Assembly: GCA_030620375.1 (NCBI GenBank)
Contig: JAUXEW010000010.1
Location: 1-23,577, forward strand
Length of the DNA stretch: 23,577 bases
Direction of reading: 5' to 3'
Source of the DNA: Desulfobacteraceae bacterium
GTDB taxonomy: Bacteria; Desulfobacterota; Desulfobacteria; Desulfobacterales; UBA5616
The translations under genes were made by a program, and so were the position numbers. Of the stretch, positions 7,730 through 14,998 are shown piece after piece (position 1 is the first letter of the stretch; every line of letters begins with the position of its first letter). The notes beneath the pieces were generated by a model. It did no database searches. It had not been told where the DNA came from and was given only the letters and a program-made list of their open reading frames with translations.

Positions 7730-8644
7730 ATGAAGCGCATGGTTTCAAAGAAAGCGAACAACACACCAATACCTTTTGGCCCGCTTGGAGCGCATTTTTC
7801 TATCGCAAAGGGACTTCATAATGCGGTGTACCGTGCAGAAAAATATAACTGTACCGCCCTGCAATTGTTTACCAAAAGTGCTCATACCTGGAAGGAACGA
7901 ACCCTGACGCATACAGAAATAGATGAATTTGAGCGGGCAAAAGCGACAACCGGAATTACCCTAATTGCTTCCCATACATCTTATCTGATTAATCTTGCTT
8001 CATGTAATCAAAATAAACATAAGCGGTCTTTAAACGCGTTAAAACAGGAAATGATCAGGTCTTCACTGCTTGGCATTCAATATGTGGTACTCCATCCGGG
8101 ATTTTGCACCGGAGGAGAGTTAAACGAGGGACTTGATCGAATCACGTTCAGTATTAATAAAGTCTTTTCCGAAATACCTAAACATAAAACTCGTTTGTTG
8201 CTTGAAACAACCGCAGGCCAAGGATCCGCTATCGGCCATGATTTTAAACAACTGGCAGACATTGTTGCTAAGGTCAAAGCAAAAGGACAGATCGGCATTT
8301 GTTTGGACACCTGTCATATTTTTGCAGCCGGATATGACATCCGTACAAAAGCCATGTATGAAAAAACCATGGATCAATTTAATTCGGTCATCGGAATGGA
8401 TTATCTATCTTTAATCCATTTAAATGATTCAAAACGACCTTTAGGATCAAAGGTAGATCGGCACGAACATATCGGACGGGGTGAAATCGGGATGAAGGCG
8501 TTTCGATTATTGATAAACGACAAACGGATTCGTCATATTCCGAAAATCATTGAAACACCAAAAGATACCGATGGAAAAGATTGGGATGAAATCAATCTGG
8601 CACGGTTAAGGGGTTGTTTGAGACGCAATGGCGAGCCAATCTAA
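7730..8644 (+). CDS. nfo: Endonuclease IV (apurinic/apyrimidinic endonuclease)
   Basis: A 304-residue member of the Nfo/AP endonuclease family 2, which cuts DNA 5' of abasic sites and trims blocked 3' ends in base excision repair. The TIM-barrel signatures are all present: LLLETTAGQGSAIG, ICLDTCHIFAAGYDI and DRHEHIGRGEIG. All nine ligands expected for the trinuclear zinc site can be placed: His82, His122, Glu159, Asp193, His196, His230, Asp243, His245 and Glu275. Length is slightly above the usual 280 because of an N-terminal extension of about ten residues. A second ATG three codons downstream is an alternative start, and neither has a strong ribosome binding site. The gene stands alone on the plus strand and converges on the UbiB-family gene. 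Its TAA stop lies at the edge of a dispersed repeat. Confidence 0.95.
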   Translation: MKRMVSKKANNTPIPFGPLGAHFSIAKGLHNAVYRAEKYNCTALQLFTKSAHTWKERTLTHTEIDEFERAKATTGITLIASHTSYLINLASCNQNKHKRSLNALKQEMIRSSLLGIQYVVLHPGFCTGGELNEGLDRITFSINKVFSEIPKHKTRLLLETTAGQGSAIGHDFKQLADIVAKVKAKGQIGICLDTCHIFAAGYDIRTKAMYEKTMDQFNSVIGMDYLSLIHLNDSKRPLGSKVDRHEHIGRGEIGMKAFRLLINDKRIRHIPKIIETPKDTDGKDWDEINLARLRGCLRRNGEPI

Positions 8645-8704
8645 AATAGATTGTCATCCTTACGGTGGAAGGTTCCTTGTCGCTTTCTGCAGGGAATCTT
8701 CAAT
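8641..8704. repeat. Dispersed repeat copy A between convergent nfo and ubiB-like genes
   Basis: About 64 bases related to 10483-10545: TAAAATAGATTGTCATCCTTA here against TAAAATAGGTTATCATCCTTA there, both ending in a GGGA-x-CTTCAAT block. The first TAA of the repeat is the stop codon of nfo, and the far end lies just beyond the stop of the UbiB-family gene. The copies differ by small indels, which indicates an old repeat. It may serve as a shared 3' end, but no strong T-tract is present. Confidence 0.55.
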
Positions 8705-8710
8705 GTTGGA

Positions 8711-10408
8711 TTATAGCATCCCTTTTCTTAAAATGGCCACTAACAGCCATATCCCCATGACGGCGGCGGCCAAGAATCCGATGATTCCAATTAGCGATAT
8801 TCCAAAAAAATAGGGCGGGGTTTTAGAAATTACAATAAGGGCGGAACCGATTATCAACGCGGCGATGATAATGGAAAATGAAATTCTATTGCTGATTTGG
8901 TCATGCGTTGAAAGCATGGCATCAAGGCCCTGATGTTCAAGCTTCAACGGTATCTGTTGCTTTCTGATGAATCGTGAAATTTCACGAATATCTCTGGGGA
9001 GTTGCTGAAGAAGATCCAACAGGTCGGAAGCCATTCTGATCATGTCGCCTGTGATTCTTTGGGGGTGAAACCGTGCCAATTTTACTCGTTTAACAAAGGG
9101 CTCTGCATGGGAAACCATATCAAATTCGGGATCAAGCATGAGCGCGACCCCTTCCAGTGTCCCCATGGCCTTCATCATCATGAAAACATCCGGAGATATG
9201 CGAAGACGATGACGGGATATAAGCTCGAGTAATTGCAACAGCAGTTTGCCGATTTTAATATCCTTAAGAGGCTTATAGAGATGCTGCCCCAAGAAATCCG
9301 CCACATCTTTTTCCAGCAACCGTATATCCGGCTCGATTTCCCATGACGTAAGCTTTAAAAGGACCTGGGTGGCCCTGGATTCATGTCTATGAACCACGCT
9401 GTCAACCAGTTCGACAAAATCTTCCCGGGTCTGACGATCCACGGAACCGACCATCCCGAAATCGAGTAGGCAGATCACATTGTTTGGCAAAATAAAAATG
9501 TTGCCGGGATGGGGGTCGGCATGAAAAAATCCGTCATCAAAGATCTGCTTTAAACAAATATCGGCTCCGCGACGGGTAATCATTTTTCGGTCCAAACCAT
9601 TGGCTTCCAATGTTTTAGTTTCAGAAACCTTAATACCCTCAACAAACTCCATGGTGAGGACATGGGAAGTGGTCATATCTCTGTACACGTTGGGGATGTA
9701 TATGGTCGGGTCACCTAAAAAATTAATGGCCGTCCGCTCCAGATTGGTTGCTTCGATGGTATAATCGATTTCTCTTTCCAGGGTTCTGGCAAATTCCTCA
9801 ACGATCTTAACCGGTTGATAAAATGAGATTTCTTCAATGTTCCGTTCAGCAAGTATGGCCAGATGAAGCATAATCTCGATGTCAACTTCAATAATGCTTT
9901 TAATACCCGGTCGTTGAACTTTGACCGCCACAAGGTCGCCGTTTTTTAGTTTGGCCCGGTGTACCTGCCCGATGGATGCGGAGGCCAGCGGATGTTCGTC
10001 AATAAAGTCAAAAAGCTGGCTGATGGGTTGGCCGAATTCAGCCTCAATGATCCTGCTGACTTCGATAAATGGAAACGAGGGGACACTGTCCTGGAGTTTG
10101 GAAAGTTCTTCGATAAAATCAACCGGAACCATGTCAGGGCGAGTGGAAAGGATCTGGCCGAGCTTTATATAGGTGGGCCCCAATTCTTCAATGGCCATTC
10201 TCACCTTTTCCGCCCGAGACAGTTTTTCTAAGCGATCCCGGCGGTTTTTTGAAACAAATTGAAGACCGATCTCTATGTATTGGTCAATTTTTAATAGCTC
10301 AATCAGATCTCCAAACCCATACCGAAAAAAAATCGACAAGATTTGCCGATATCGGTTCAGGTGGCGATAAGTCCGGGCGAAGACGCCGATTTTTTTTATA
10401 CTAAGCAT
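8711..10408 (-). CDS. AarF/UbiB-family atypical protein kinase-like ATPase
   Basis: A 565-residue member of the UbiB/ABC1/ADCK family. The invariant KxGQ motif is at 82-85 (YIKLGQILSTRPD), the alanine-rich replacement of the P-loop at 141-148 (LASASIGQ), the nucleotide-binding lysine in VAVKVQRPG (160-168), the catalytic-type motif HADPHPGN at 296-303 and the metal-binding DFG in LLDFGMVG (314-321). Two hydrophobic helices at about 505-525 and 533-560 should anchor it in the membrane. Known members have ATPase activity and support quinone-lipid biosynthesis or lipid handling. An anaerobe of this type would use menaquinone, so the E. coli ubiquinone role should not be transferred directly. The phasin-like gene lies 132 bases upstream on the same strand, a pairing I recall from other Desulfobacterota. 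No strong ribosome binding site precedes the ATG. Confidence 0.9.
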   Translation of the reverse strand: MLSIKKIGVFARTYRHLNRYRQILSIFFRYGFGDLIELLKIDQYIEIGLQFVSKNRRDRLEKLSRAEKVRMAIEELGPTYIKLGQILSTRPDMVPVDFIEELSKLQDSVPSFPFIEVSRIIEAEFGQPISQLFDFIDEHPLASASIGQVHRAKLKNGDLVAVKVQRPGIKSIIEVDIEIMLHLAILAERNIEEISFYQPVKIVEEFARTLEREIDYTIEATNLERTAINFLGDPTIYIPNVYRDMTTSHVLTMEFVEGIKVSETKTLEANGLDRKMITRRGADICLKQIFDDGFFHADPHPGNIFILPNNVICLLDFGMVGSVDRQTREDFVELVDSVVHRHESRATQVLLKLTSWEIEPDIRLLEKDVADFLGQHLYKPLKDIKIGKLLLQLLELISRHRLRISPDVFMMMKAMGTLEGVALMLDPEFDMVSHAEPFVKRVKLARFHPQRITGDMIRMASDLLDLLQQLPRDIREISRFIRKQQIPLKLEHQGLDAMLSTHDQISNRISFSIIIAALIIGSALIVISKTPPYFFGISLIGIIGFLAAAVMGIWLLVAILRKGML

Positions 10409-10482
10409 GTGTTATAGACACTAATTTGAACCGTCATAGCGAGCGCATTCCCCATAGTTTGCCGCGGGGTTAGCGGACGAAT

Positions 10483-10545
10483 GTAAAATAGGTTATCATC
10501 CTTATGGAAGAAGATTCCCTGAAGCCTGCTTAAGGGAGCTTCAAT
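10483..10545. repeat. Dispersed repeat copy B, contributing the stop codon of the phasin-like gene
   Basis: Related to 8641-8704 over its whole length. On the minus strand it begins ATTGAAGCTCCCTTAAGCAG, and the TGA of the phasin-like gene is inside the block TGAAGCTCCC. The same TGAAGCTCCC supplies the stop of the gene ending at 17362. Adjoining sequence 10431-10482 (AACCGTCATAGCGAGCGCA and GCCGCGGGGTTAGC) recalls a module inside the MITE-like element at 5309, so this may be the worn remainder of a longer composite repeat. Confidence 0.5.
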
Positions 10546-10849
10546 AGTCCTTGTTTTCGCTGATGGCTTTTTTTATACTTCGAATTTCTTTTTTCAAACC
10601 TTTTAATTCTTCAGTGGTGACGATATCCGCCTTTTTTAAAAATTTTTTCACCGTCTTTTCTACTCTTTCCTCAAGTTTTTCCTGGGCTTCATCGTATCTT
10701 TTCTGAAGGTCTTTTAGAAAATTTTTCCCGTCTTTTTCAGTCATATTTAATTTTTTTTCGATCTCTTTGGCAAAGTCTTCCACTTCATCTTTTGTTTTCA
10801 ATGCCAGACCGATGCCGGCAAGCAAGGTTTTTTTCATCAGGTCGATCAT
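10541..10849 (-). CDS. Phasin-like coiled-coil protein
   Basis: A 102-residue, highly charged protein that is almost wholly helical: a short hydrophobic N-terminal segment (LLAGIGLALKTKDEVEDFAKEI) followed by Lys/Glu-rich heptads predicted to form coiled coils. This matches the phasin superfamily of polyhydroxyalkanoate granule-associated or regulatory proteins, which coat storage granules or act as small scaffolds. No PHA synthase is in this window, so a storage role is inference. AGGAGA lies six bases before the ATG, a strong site. The UbiB-family gene follows on the same strand and the two may be co-transcribed across the repeat-bearing spacer. The last codons run into a dispersed repeat, so the C-terminus may have been altered by it. 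Confidence 0.75.
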   Translation of the reverse strand: MIDLMKKTLLAGIGLALKTKDEVEDFAKEIEKKLNMTEKDGKNFLKDLQKRYDEAQEKLEERVEKTVKKFLKKADIVTTEELKGLKKEIRSIKKAISENKDY

Positions 10850-10888
10850 GATTGTCTCCTATGCTATGATTTATTATGCTTTTTAATA

Positions 10889-10909
10889 CCCCGCCTGCTT
10901 GCAGCGGGG
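10889..10909. repeat. Short palindromic repeat, hairpin CCCCGC/GCGGGG
   Basis: The inverted repeat CCCCGC-c-TGC-tt-GCA-GCGGGG forms a nine-pair stem with one bulged base. On the plus strand it is followed by AGCTTTATTTTTT, which gives it the look of an intrinsic terminator read in that direction. It lies about 40 bases upstream of the phasin-like start. It is the best-formed copy of a CTTGC-GCGGGGAGCTT family whose worn relatives occur near 5345-5364, 8688-8704, 10525-10545, 17337-17366 and 22610-22636. Confidence 0.6.
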
Positions 10910-10913
10910 AGCT

Positions 10914-11133
10914 TTATTTTTTCGCCTTGATTTTAACGCCATATTGGTCGATAGTATTACAGATTAAGAATGCCGCCTTGTTTTTATCTGTTTTATTATT
11001 TCTGCTTCATGGACGAAAGGGCGTTTCATTAATTTTTGTAAAATTATCATAGAGATACCGGTATTGCAAGCAGTTTGAAATCATCTGCTCTTTTATTTGG
11101 GAATTTCTTGGTTTTAGGGGACGTCAATTTCAT
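10914..11133 (-). pseudogene. Decayed small gene with a frameshift and an in-frame TGA
   Basis: An ATG at 11133 opens a 28-codon frame (MKLTSPKTKKFPNKRADDFK, then LLAIPVSL) that stops at 11047. A shifted frame, readable from the ATG at 11084, then gives YLYDNFTKINETPFRP, an in-frame TGA at 11009-11007, and 30 more codons containing DKNKAAFLICNTIDQYGVKI before TAA at 10914. The pieces join into one coding-like product of about 73 residues if one base is removed and TGA is read as Trp (a one-base change from TGG). The stop again precedes AGCTCCCC of the short repeat. I do not recognise the family. Two independent lesions favour a relic over recoding. Confidence 0.4.
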
Positions 11134-11198
11134 AAAAATGATAGATCATAATCGTGAGCATTTCCTTTGAACTGGAACGTGAGGCTTAAGATAATCTC

Positions 11199-11271
11199 TA
11201 TAATATAAAGGGCACATATGTGGTGTCGGTATGTTCATTATGGATTCAAAAGTTACTTGACTGTTAAGTAA
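11199..11271 (+). promoter_or_regulatory. Candidate promoter/operator region of cooC
   Basis: TTACTTGACTGTTAAGTAA at 11253-11271 is a 19-bp palindrome with a single mismatched pair, about 73 bases before the cooC start, and looks like a dimeric repressor or activator site. Upstream lie a perfect -10-like TATAAT at 11199-11204 (its -35 is poor) and the 10-bp palindrome CACATATGTG at 11213-11222. TTGACT inside the 19-mer could itself be a -35, but only a weak TAATTG follows at 17 bases. The regulator cannot be named. Confidence 0.4.
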
Positions 11272-11344
11272 AACTGGCCTAATTGGTTAATAATCAGTGC
11301 AATAATGATAAAAAACAATAACGGTTTGAAAGGAAATTTTATCC

Positions 11345-12094
11345 ATGTCGTATTCAATTGCTCTGGCGGGAAAAGGGGGAACCGGGAAGACGACAATTGC
11401 CGGAATGTTAATAAAGTTTCTAGAGATGAAAGGAAAAGGACCGATTCTCGCGGTAGATGCGGATTCAAATGCAAATCTCAATGAGGTACTCGGGCTTAAG
11501 GTTTCTGACACCCTTGGTGGTGCTCGAGAAGATATGAAAAAAGGAAAAGTTCCCGATGGGATGACCAAAGATATATTTATTTCCATGAGGATGGAAGAGG
11601 CTGTTGTAGAAGCTGACGGTTATGATCTTATCGTAATGGGTCAGCCTGAAGGTGCGGGGTGCTATTGTGCAGCGAATTCTCTGTTGACCCGGTTTTTAGA
11701 ACAGCTCACGGGGAACTACCCTTATATCGTAATTGACAATGAAGCCGGGATGGAACATGTCAGCCGGTTAACCACGAACAATGTTGATGTTCTGCTAATT
11801 GTATCGGATACATCCCGCCGAGGATTACAGGCAGCGATTCGAATTAATGATCTGGCAAATGGCTTAAACATCGGCGTTTCCAAAAGCTATTTGGTAATTA
11901 ATAAGGTAAAAAATTCTCCATCAGATTCGGTCTTGGGTATGATTAAAAAAGACGGACTGGAGTTGGCCGGAACTATACCGGAGAACGATACGTTATACGA
12001 GTATGACTTAAACGGCCAGCCAACGGTTGAAATGCCGGAAGATAATGAGGCAATCCAGGCAGCATATCAAATATTTGATAAAATCATAGTATAA
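11345..12094 (+). CDS. cooC: CooC-type ATPase, carbon monoxide dehydrogenase maturation protein
   Basis: A 249-residue MinD/Mrp-type P-loop ATPase of the CooC/AcsF family, which drives nickel insertion into the C-cluster of CO dehydrogenase or the A-cluster of acetyl-CoA synthase. The deviant Walker A GKGGTGKTT is at 9-17, a switch I-type VDADSNANL at 37-45, the CooC hallmark Cys-x-Cys (GAGCYC, Cys106 and Cys108) that binds metal at the dimer interface, and DNEAGMEHVSR at 131-141. AAAGGAA lies about nine bases before the ATG. It is the first plus-strand gene after a 495-base spacer holding a palindromic operator candidate. CODH/ACS structural genes are not in this window. The deacetylase-family gene follows within 25 bases, so the two are probably co-transcribed. 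Confidence 0.92.
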   Translation: MSYSIALAGKGGTGKTTIAGMLIKFLEMKGKGPILAVDADSNANLNEVLGLKVSDTLGGAREDMKKGKVPDGMTKDIFISMRMEEAVVEADGYDLIVMGQPEGAGCYCAANSLLTRFLEQLTGNYPYIVIDNEAGMEHVSRLTTNNVDVLLIVSDTSRRGLQAAIRINDLANGLNIGVSKSYLVINKVKNSPSDSVLGMIKKDGLELAGTIPENDTLYEYDLNGQPTVEMPEDNEAIQAAYQIFDKIIV

Positions 12095-12117
12095 AAATCT
12101 TTAGAAAAGTGCAGGAT

Positions 12118-13074
12118 ATGAAAAAGACCGGCCTTTTGTATGATGAGAGATACCTGAATCACAATACCGGGTTATACCATCCGGAAACTCCGGATAGACT
12201 CCGGGTAATTTACAAAGGATTAACAGAAGCCGGCCTCCTTCCAAAGCTAAAGCTGATTCCTGCCCGCCCTGCTGAAATGAAATGGGTTGAGTCAGTCCAC
12301 GATAAAGCATACATTAAACGGTTCAGAGAACTGAGCCTTTCAGGCGAACGGACATTTGACTATCCCGACAACCAGATATGCACCGAAACGTTTGATACCG
12401 CCATTTTAGCGGTGGGGGGAATTCTTGACGCTGTTCGTCTTGTCATGACCGGTGATGTTGACAATGCATTTTGCGCCGTCAGGCCACCGGGGCATCACGC
12501 CGAATATGACAAAGCCATGGGGTTTTGCTATTTTGGAAATGTTGCCATCGCCGTCAGATATCTTATGAGCGAATGGGATATCAAACAGGTGGGGATTATT
12601 GACTTTGATGTCCACCATGGCAATGGCACACAGCACGTTTTTGAAGAAGAGGCGTCCGTTTTTTATTATTCCATTCATGAACATCCCTCCTTTGCGTTTC
12701 CCGGTACCGGACGAGTCTTTGAAAAGGGTGTTGGTTTGGGCACGGGTTTTACACGGAACTATCCGGTATTACCCGGTCAGGGAGATAAGGAATATGAGAA
12801 AATTTTTGAAACGGATCTTTTGCCGATGTTTGATCAATTCAAGCCGGAAGTGATTATTGTTTCAACCGGTTTTGACGCTCATATGGACGATGCCATATCC
12901 GGCATTAAAGTTTCAACCGAGGGATTTACCTGGATTATGCAAAGAATTATGGAGTTAGCTGATAAATATTCCAACGGCAGGCTTGTTTCCGTCCTGGAGG
13001 GGGGGTATTCCTTAACCAGACTCCCTGAGCTGGCAGCGAACCATGTAAAGACTTTGTTAAATGATTCTTTATAA
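12118..13074 (+). CDS. Histone deacetylase-family (acetyl-lysine/acetylpolyamine) amidohydrolase
   Basis: A zinc-dependent arginase/deacetylase-fold enzyme. Counting from an upstream GTG at 12109, the active site is complete: the His pair in RPPGHHAE (129-130), zinc ligands Asp167 and His169 in IIDFDVHHGNG, zinc ligand Asp256 in STGFDAHMDD, and the catalytic Tyr300 in LEGGYSL. The RPPGHHA signature places it with class II-like bacterial HDACs and acetylpolyamine amidohydrolases more than with AcuC, whose motif differs. Substrates may be acetyl-lysine proteins or acetylated small amines. I chose the ATG at 12118 because MKKTGLLYDERYLNH fits family N-termini; the GTG three codons earlier has no ribosome site. 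It follows cooC directly and precedes an AcuB-like gene, a pairing that recalls acuBC. Confidence 0.9.
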   Translation: MKKTGLLYDERYLNHNTGLYHPETPDRLRVIYKGLTEAGLLPKLKLIPARPAEMKWVESVHDKAYIKRFRELSLSGERTFDYPDNQICTETFDTAILAVGGILDAVRLVMTGDVDNAFCAVRPPGHHAEYDKAMGFCYFGNVAIAVRYLMSEWDIKQVGIIDFDVHHGNGTQHVFEEEASVFYYSIHEHPSFAFPGTGRVFEKGVGLGTGFTRNYPVLPGQGDKEYEKIFETDLLPMFDQFKPEVIIVSTGFDAHMDDAISGIKVSTEGFTWIMQRIMELADKYSNGRLVSVLEGGYSLTRLPELAANHVKTLLNDSL

Positions 13075-13160
13075 ATTAAGGGCTATCTATCAATTAAACT
13101 TTTTAAGAAACCGCCACCTGCCTATCTTTATATAAACCTTTAGGCCTATGGGAGCATAAT

Positions 13161-13850
13161 ATGTTTGTCAGCAAAACAATGACAAGAAAAGTGATCACCA
13201 TCAGTCCGGATGCTGATCTTTTTGAAGCACAAGACAGAATGGCGAAAAACAACATCAGGCACCTTCCCGTAGTTATAGAGGATAATAAACTGGTCGGCAT
13301 CGTAACGGATCGTGACATCAGAAGTACAATGCCTTCAAGCCTTTTCAAAGAACTGGAATGTACGCTAGAAGAAAAGGATTCGGTTTGTCAGCTTAAAGTC
13401 AAGGATATTATGACACCGGACCCCATGTCAATTTCTCTATTAGATACCATTCAGGATGCCATGTTGTTGATTCAAGGGGAACGCATCGGCGCACTTCCGG
13501 TTGTGGACGAAGACGGCAAACTCAAAGGTATTATATCCATTCGGGATCTTCTGAGGGCATTTATTAACGTGATGGGTATTGAGGAACCCGGAACCCTTTT
13601 GGGAATCCTTGTTGAAGAAAAAGTCGGGGAATTAAAAAAGATTGTCGACATCATTGTGGGAGAGGGCATTTCATTGGGAAGCGTGCTGGTGGCTAAATAT
13701 TGGGAAGAAGGAAAACGAGCGGTATTCCCGTATCTTTTCGCAATGAATGTTAATCCGGTGAAGGAAAAATTAAAAACCATGGGTTATGAATTGTTAGATC
13801 CATTACAGTGGTATATTGACAAACTCCCTGAAATGGATGATCCCGAGTAA
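13161..13850 (+). CDS. AcuB-like CBS-pair and ACT-type domain protein
   Basis: A 229-residue protein with two CBS motifs (about 7-58 and 82-137) forming a Bateman module that typically binds adenine nucleotides or similar ligands, followed by an ACT-like domain (about 145-215, GILVEEKVGELKKIVDIIVG). The layout, the IRHLPVV and TDRDIRS stretches, and the junction LLRAFINVMGIEEPG match AcuB of the Bacillus acetoin-utilisation operon acuABC closely in design. AcuB's exact ligand is not established. GGGAG lies seven bases before the ATG. The deacetylase-family gene ends 86 bases upstream, repeating the acuB-acuC neighbourhood, though no AcuA-like acetyltransferase is in the window. It probably senses energy or acetyl-CoA status and modulates a partner. 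Confidence 0.85.
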   Translation: MFVSKTMTRKVITISPDADLFEAQDRMAKNNIRHLPVVIEDNKLVGIVTDRDIRSTMPSSLFKELECTLEEKDSVCQLKVKDIMTPDPMSISLLDTIQDAMLLIQGERIGALPVVDEDGKLKGIISIRDLLRAFINVMGIEEPGTLLGILVEEKVGELKKIVDIIVGEGISLGSVLVAKYWEEGKRAVFPYLFAMNVNPVKEKLKTMGYELLDPLQWYIDKLPEMDDPE

Positions 13851-13867
13851 CTGCAGTTTGTTGATAA

Positions 13868-14032
13868 GGCAAGTGGAATCAACGACGAACCCGTACAAAG
13901 ACCTTATTGCTGAAAAGTGAAGATAGACTGGTGGCTGAGTAGTTATCGCGGCACAATGTTGAAATTATCAAATCATGGGATCAAAACGACATCCGGGTTA
14001 CTTTTTTAGGAAACGCCTATGAGGATGATTAA
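13868..14032 (+). other. Possible coding relic interrupted by an in-frame TAG
   Basis: Between the AcuB-like and hydrolase genes one frame reads through KSEDRLVAE, a TAG at 13940-13942, then NVEIIKSWDQNDIRVTFLGN and AYEDD before TAA at 14030. The second part has the mixed composition of a real protein C-terminus, but no ATG or ribosome site belongs to it. I do not recognise the family. It may be the worn tail of a deleted gene or chance. Confidence 0.2.
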
Positions 14033-14057
14033 TTCCTGAAATCTGAAGGGGAAAGCC

Positions 14058-14897
14058 ATGTACATTAAATGCTGGGGTTCAAGAGGGTCGATACCGGTAT
14101 CTGGAACAGAATATCTTAAATATGGTGGTGATACCACCTGCCTGGAGATTCGAACCAAGGATGATGAAATTATCATTATTGACGCCGGTACCGGAATCCG
14201 GAGGCTCGGTAACCAATTGATTCAGGAAAATCGCTCTAAATACAATCTCATTTTTACGCATGCGCACTGGGACCACTTGATGGGTTTCCCGTTTTTTAAA
14301 CCGATTTACTTGAAGCGGACGGAAATTAAAGTGTATAGATGCCCTTTCCCGGGCCAATATGTGGAAAAGATGATTTCAAAGGTCCTGTCCCCGCCGAATT
14401 TCCCGGTAAAATATGCAGACATCAGTGCGTCCATTTTCTATGAAGAAGGATGTCCCCAGACGTTCGAGATAGGGACTATCAGAATTGAACCGATTCGGCT
14501 CAGCCACCCCAACGGGGGTAGTGGGTACAAGTTTATTGAAGATGATAAGACCTTTGTTCTTCTGACGGATAATGAGTTGGGATACGTTCATCCGGGAGGT
14601 CTTTCGGTTGATGATTATATAGCCTTTTCCGCCGATGCAGACCTTTTGATACATGATGCTGAATATACACCAGGAGAATATGAGACCTATATTGAATGGG
14701 GACACTCCTCATATACCCATGCGGTTGACCTGGCTATTAGCGCGGGAGTTGAGAAATTGGGATTGTTTCATTTAAACCAGGACAGGTCGGATGAAAAAAT
14801 GGACGACATTGTGCACAAGTGCAGGCAAATCATTTCTGATAGAGGACAGCATATTGAATGTTTCTCCACGGCCAGCGATATGACCTTTAATTTATAA
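14058..14897 (+). CDS. Metallo-beta-lactamase-fold hydrolase (PhnP/cyclic phosphodiesterase-like)
   Basis: A 279-residue member of the COG1235-type MBL superfamily. The N-terminal CWGSRGSIPVSG, the strand IIIIDAGTGIR and the metal motif THAHWDHLMG (HxHxDH) are followed by RLSHPNGG, the bridging aspartate region LLTDNELG, HDAEYTP and GHSSYTHAVDLA, so a two-metal hydrolytic site is complete. Relatives include phosphodiesterases acting on cyclic nucleotides or on cyclic ribosyl phosphates; the substrate here cannot be read from sequence. AGGGGAAAG lies just before the ATG. It is one of a run of plus-strand genes between the AcuB-like protein and the sirtuin, separated from the latter by the remnant of a MITE-like element. 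Confidence 0.9.
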   Translation: MYIKCWGSRGSIPVSGTEYLKYGGDTTCLEIRTKDDEIIIIDAGTGIRRLGNQLIQENRSKYNLIFTHAHWDHLMGFPFFKPIYLKRTEIKVYRCPFPGQYVEKMISKVLSPPNFPVKYADISASIFYEEGCPQTFEIGTIRIEPIRLSHPNGGSGYKFIEDDKTFVLLTDNELGYVHPGGLSVDDYIAFSADADLLIHDAEYTPGEYETYIEWGHSSYTHAVDLAISAGVEKLGLFHLNQDRSDEKMDDIVHKCRQIISDRGQHIECFSTASDMTFNL

Positions 14898-14910
14898 AAA
14901 TCAGTCTAGA

Positions 14911-14974
14911 TGCGGTTTCAAAATCACTGCGGCTTTGGCCTGAACCAAAATCTACCATTTCTGGATGGACACTA
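14911..14974. repeat. Truncated copy of the MITE-like element (right end only)
   Basis: GGTTTCAAAATC, CTGAACCAA and the right terminal repeat CCATTTCTGGATGGACACTA match 5418-5491, including all 20 terminal bases. The internal CCCGCC/GGCGGG hairpin and the left half are missing. It fills most of the 101-base gap between the hydrolase and the sirtuin gene and ends 24 bases before the sirtuin start, so the leader of that gene is partly element-derived. Confidence 0.7.
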
Positions 14975-14998
14975 AATATTGATGGACTGAGAAAGCCC

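Noticed and set aside
7522..7764. 80-codon minus-strand frame between the activator and nfo.
   Set aside because: It begins inside nfo, is Phe/Leu-rich from antisense AT-rich DNA, and lacks a ribosome site.
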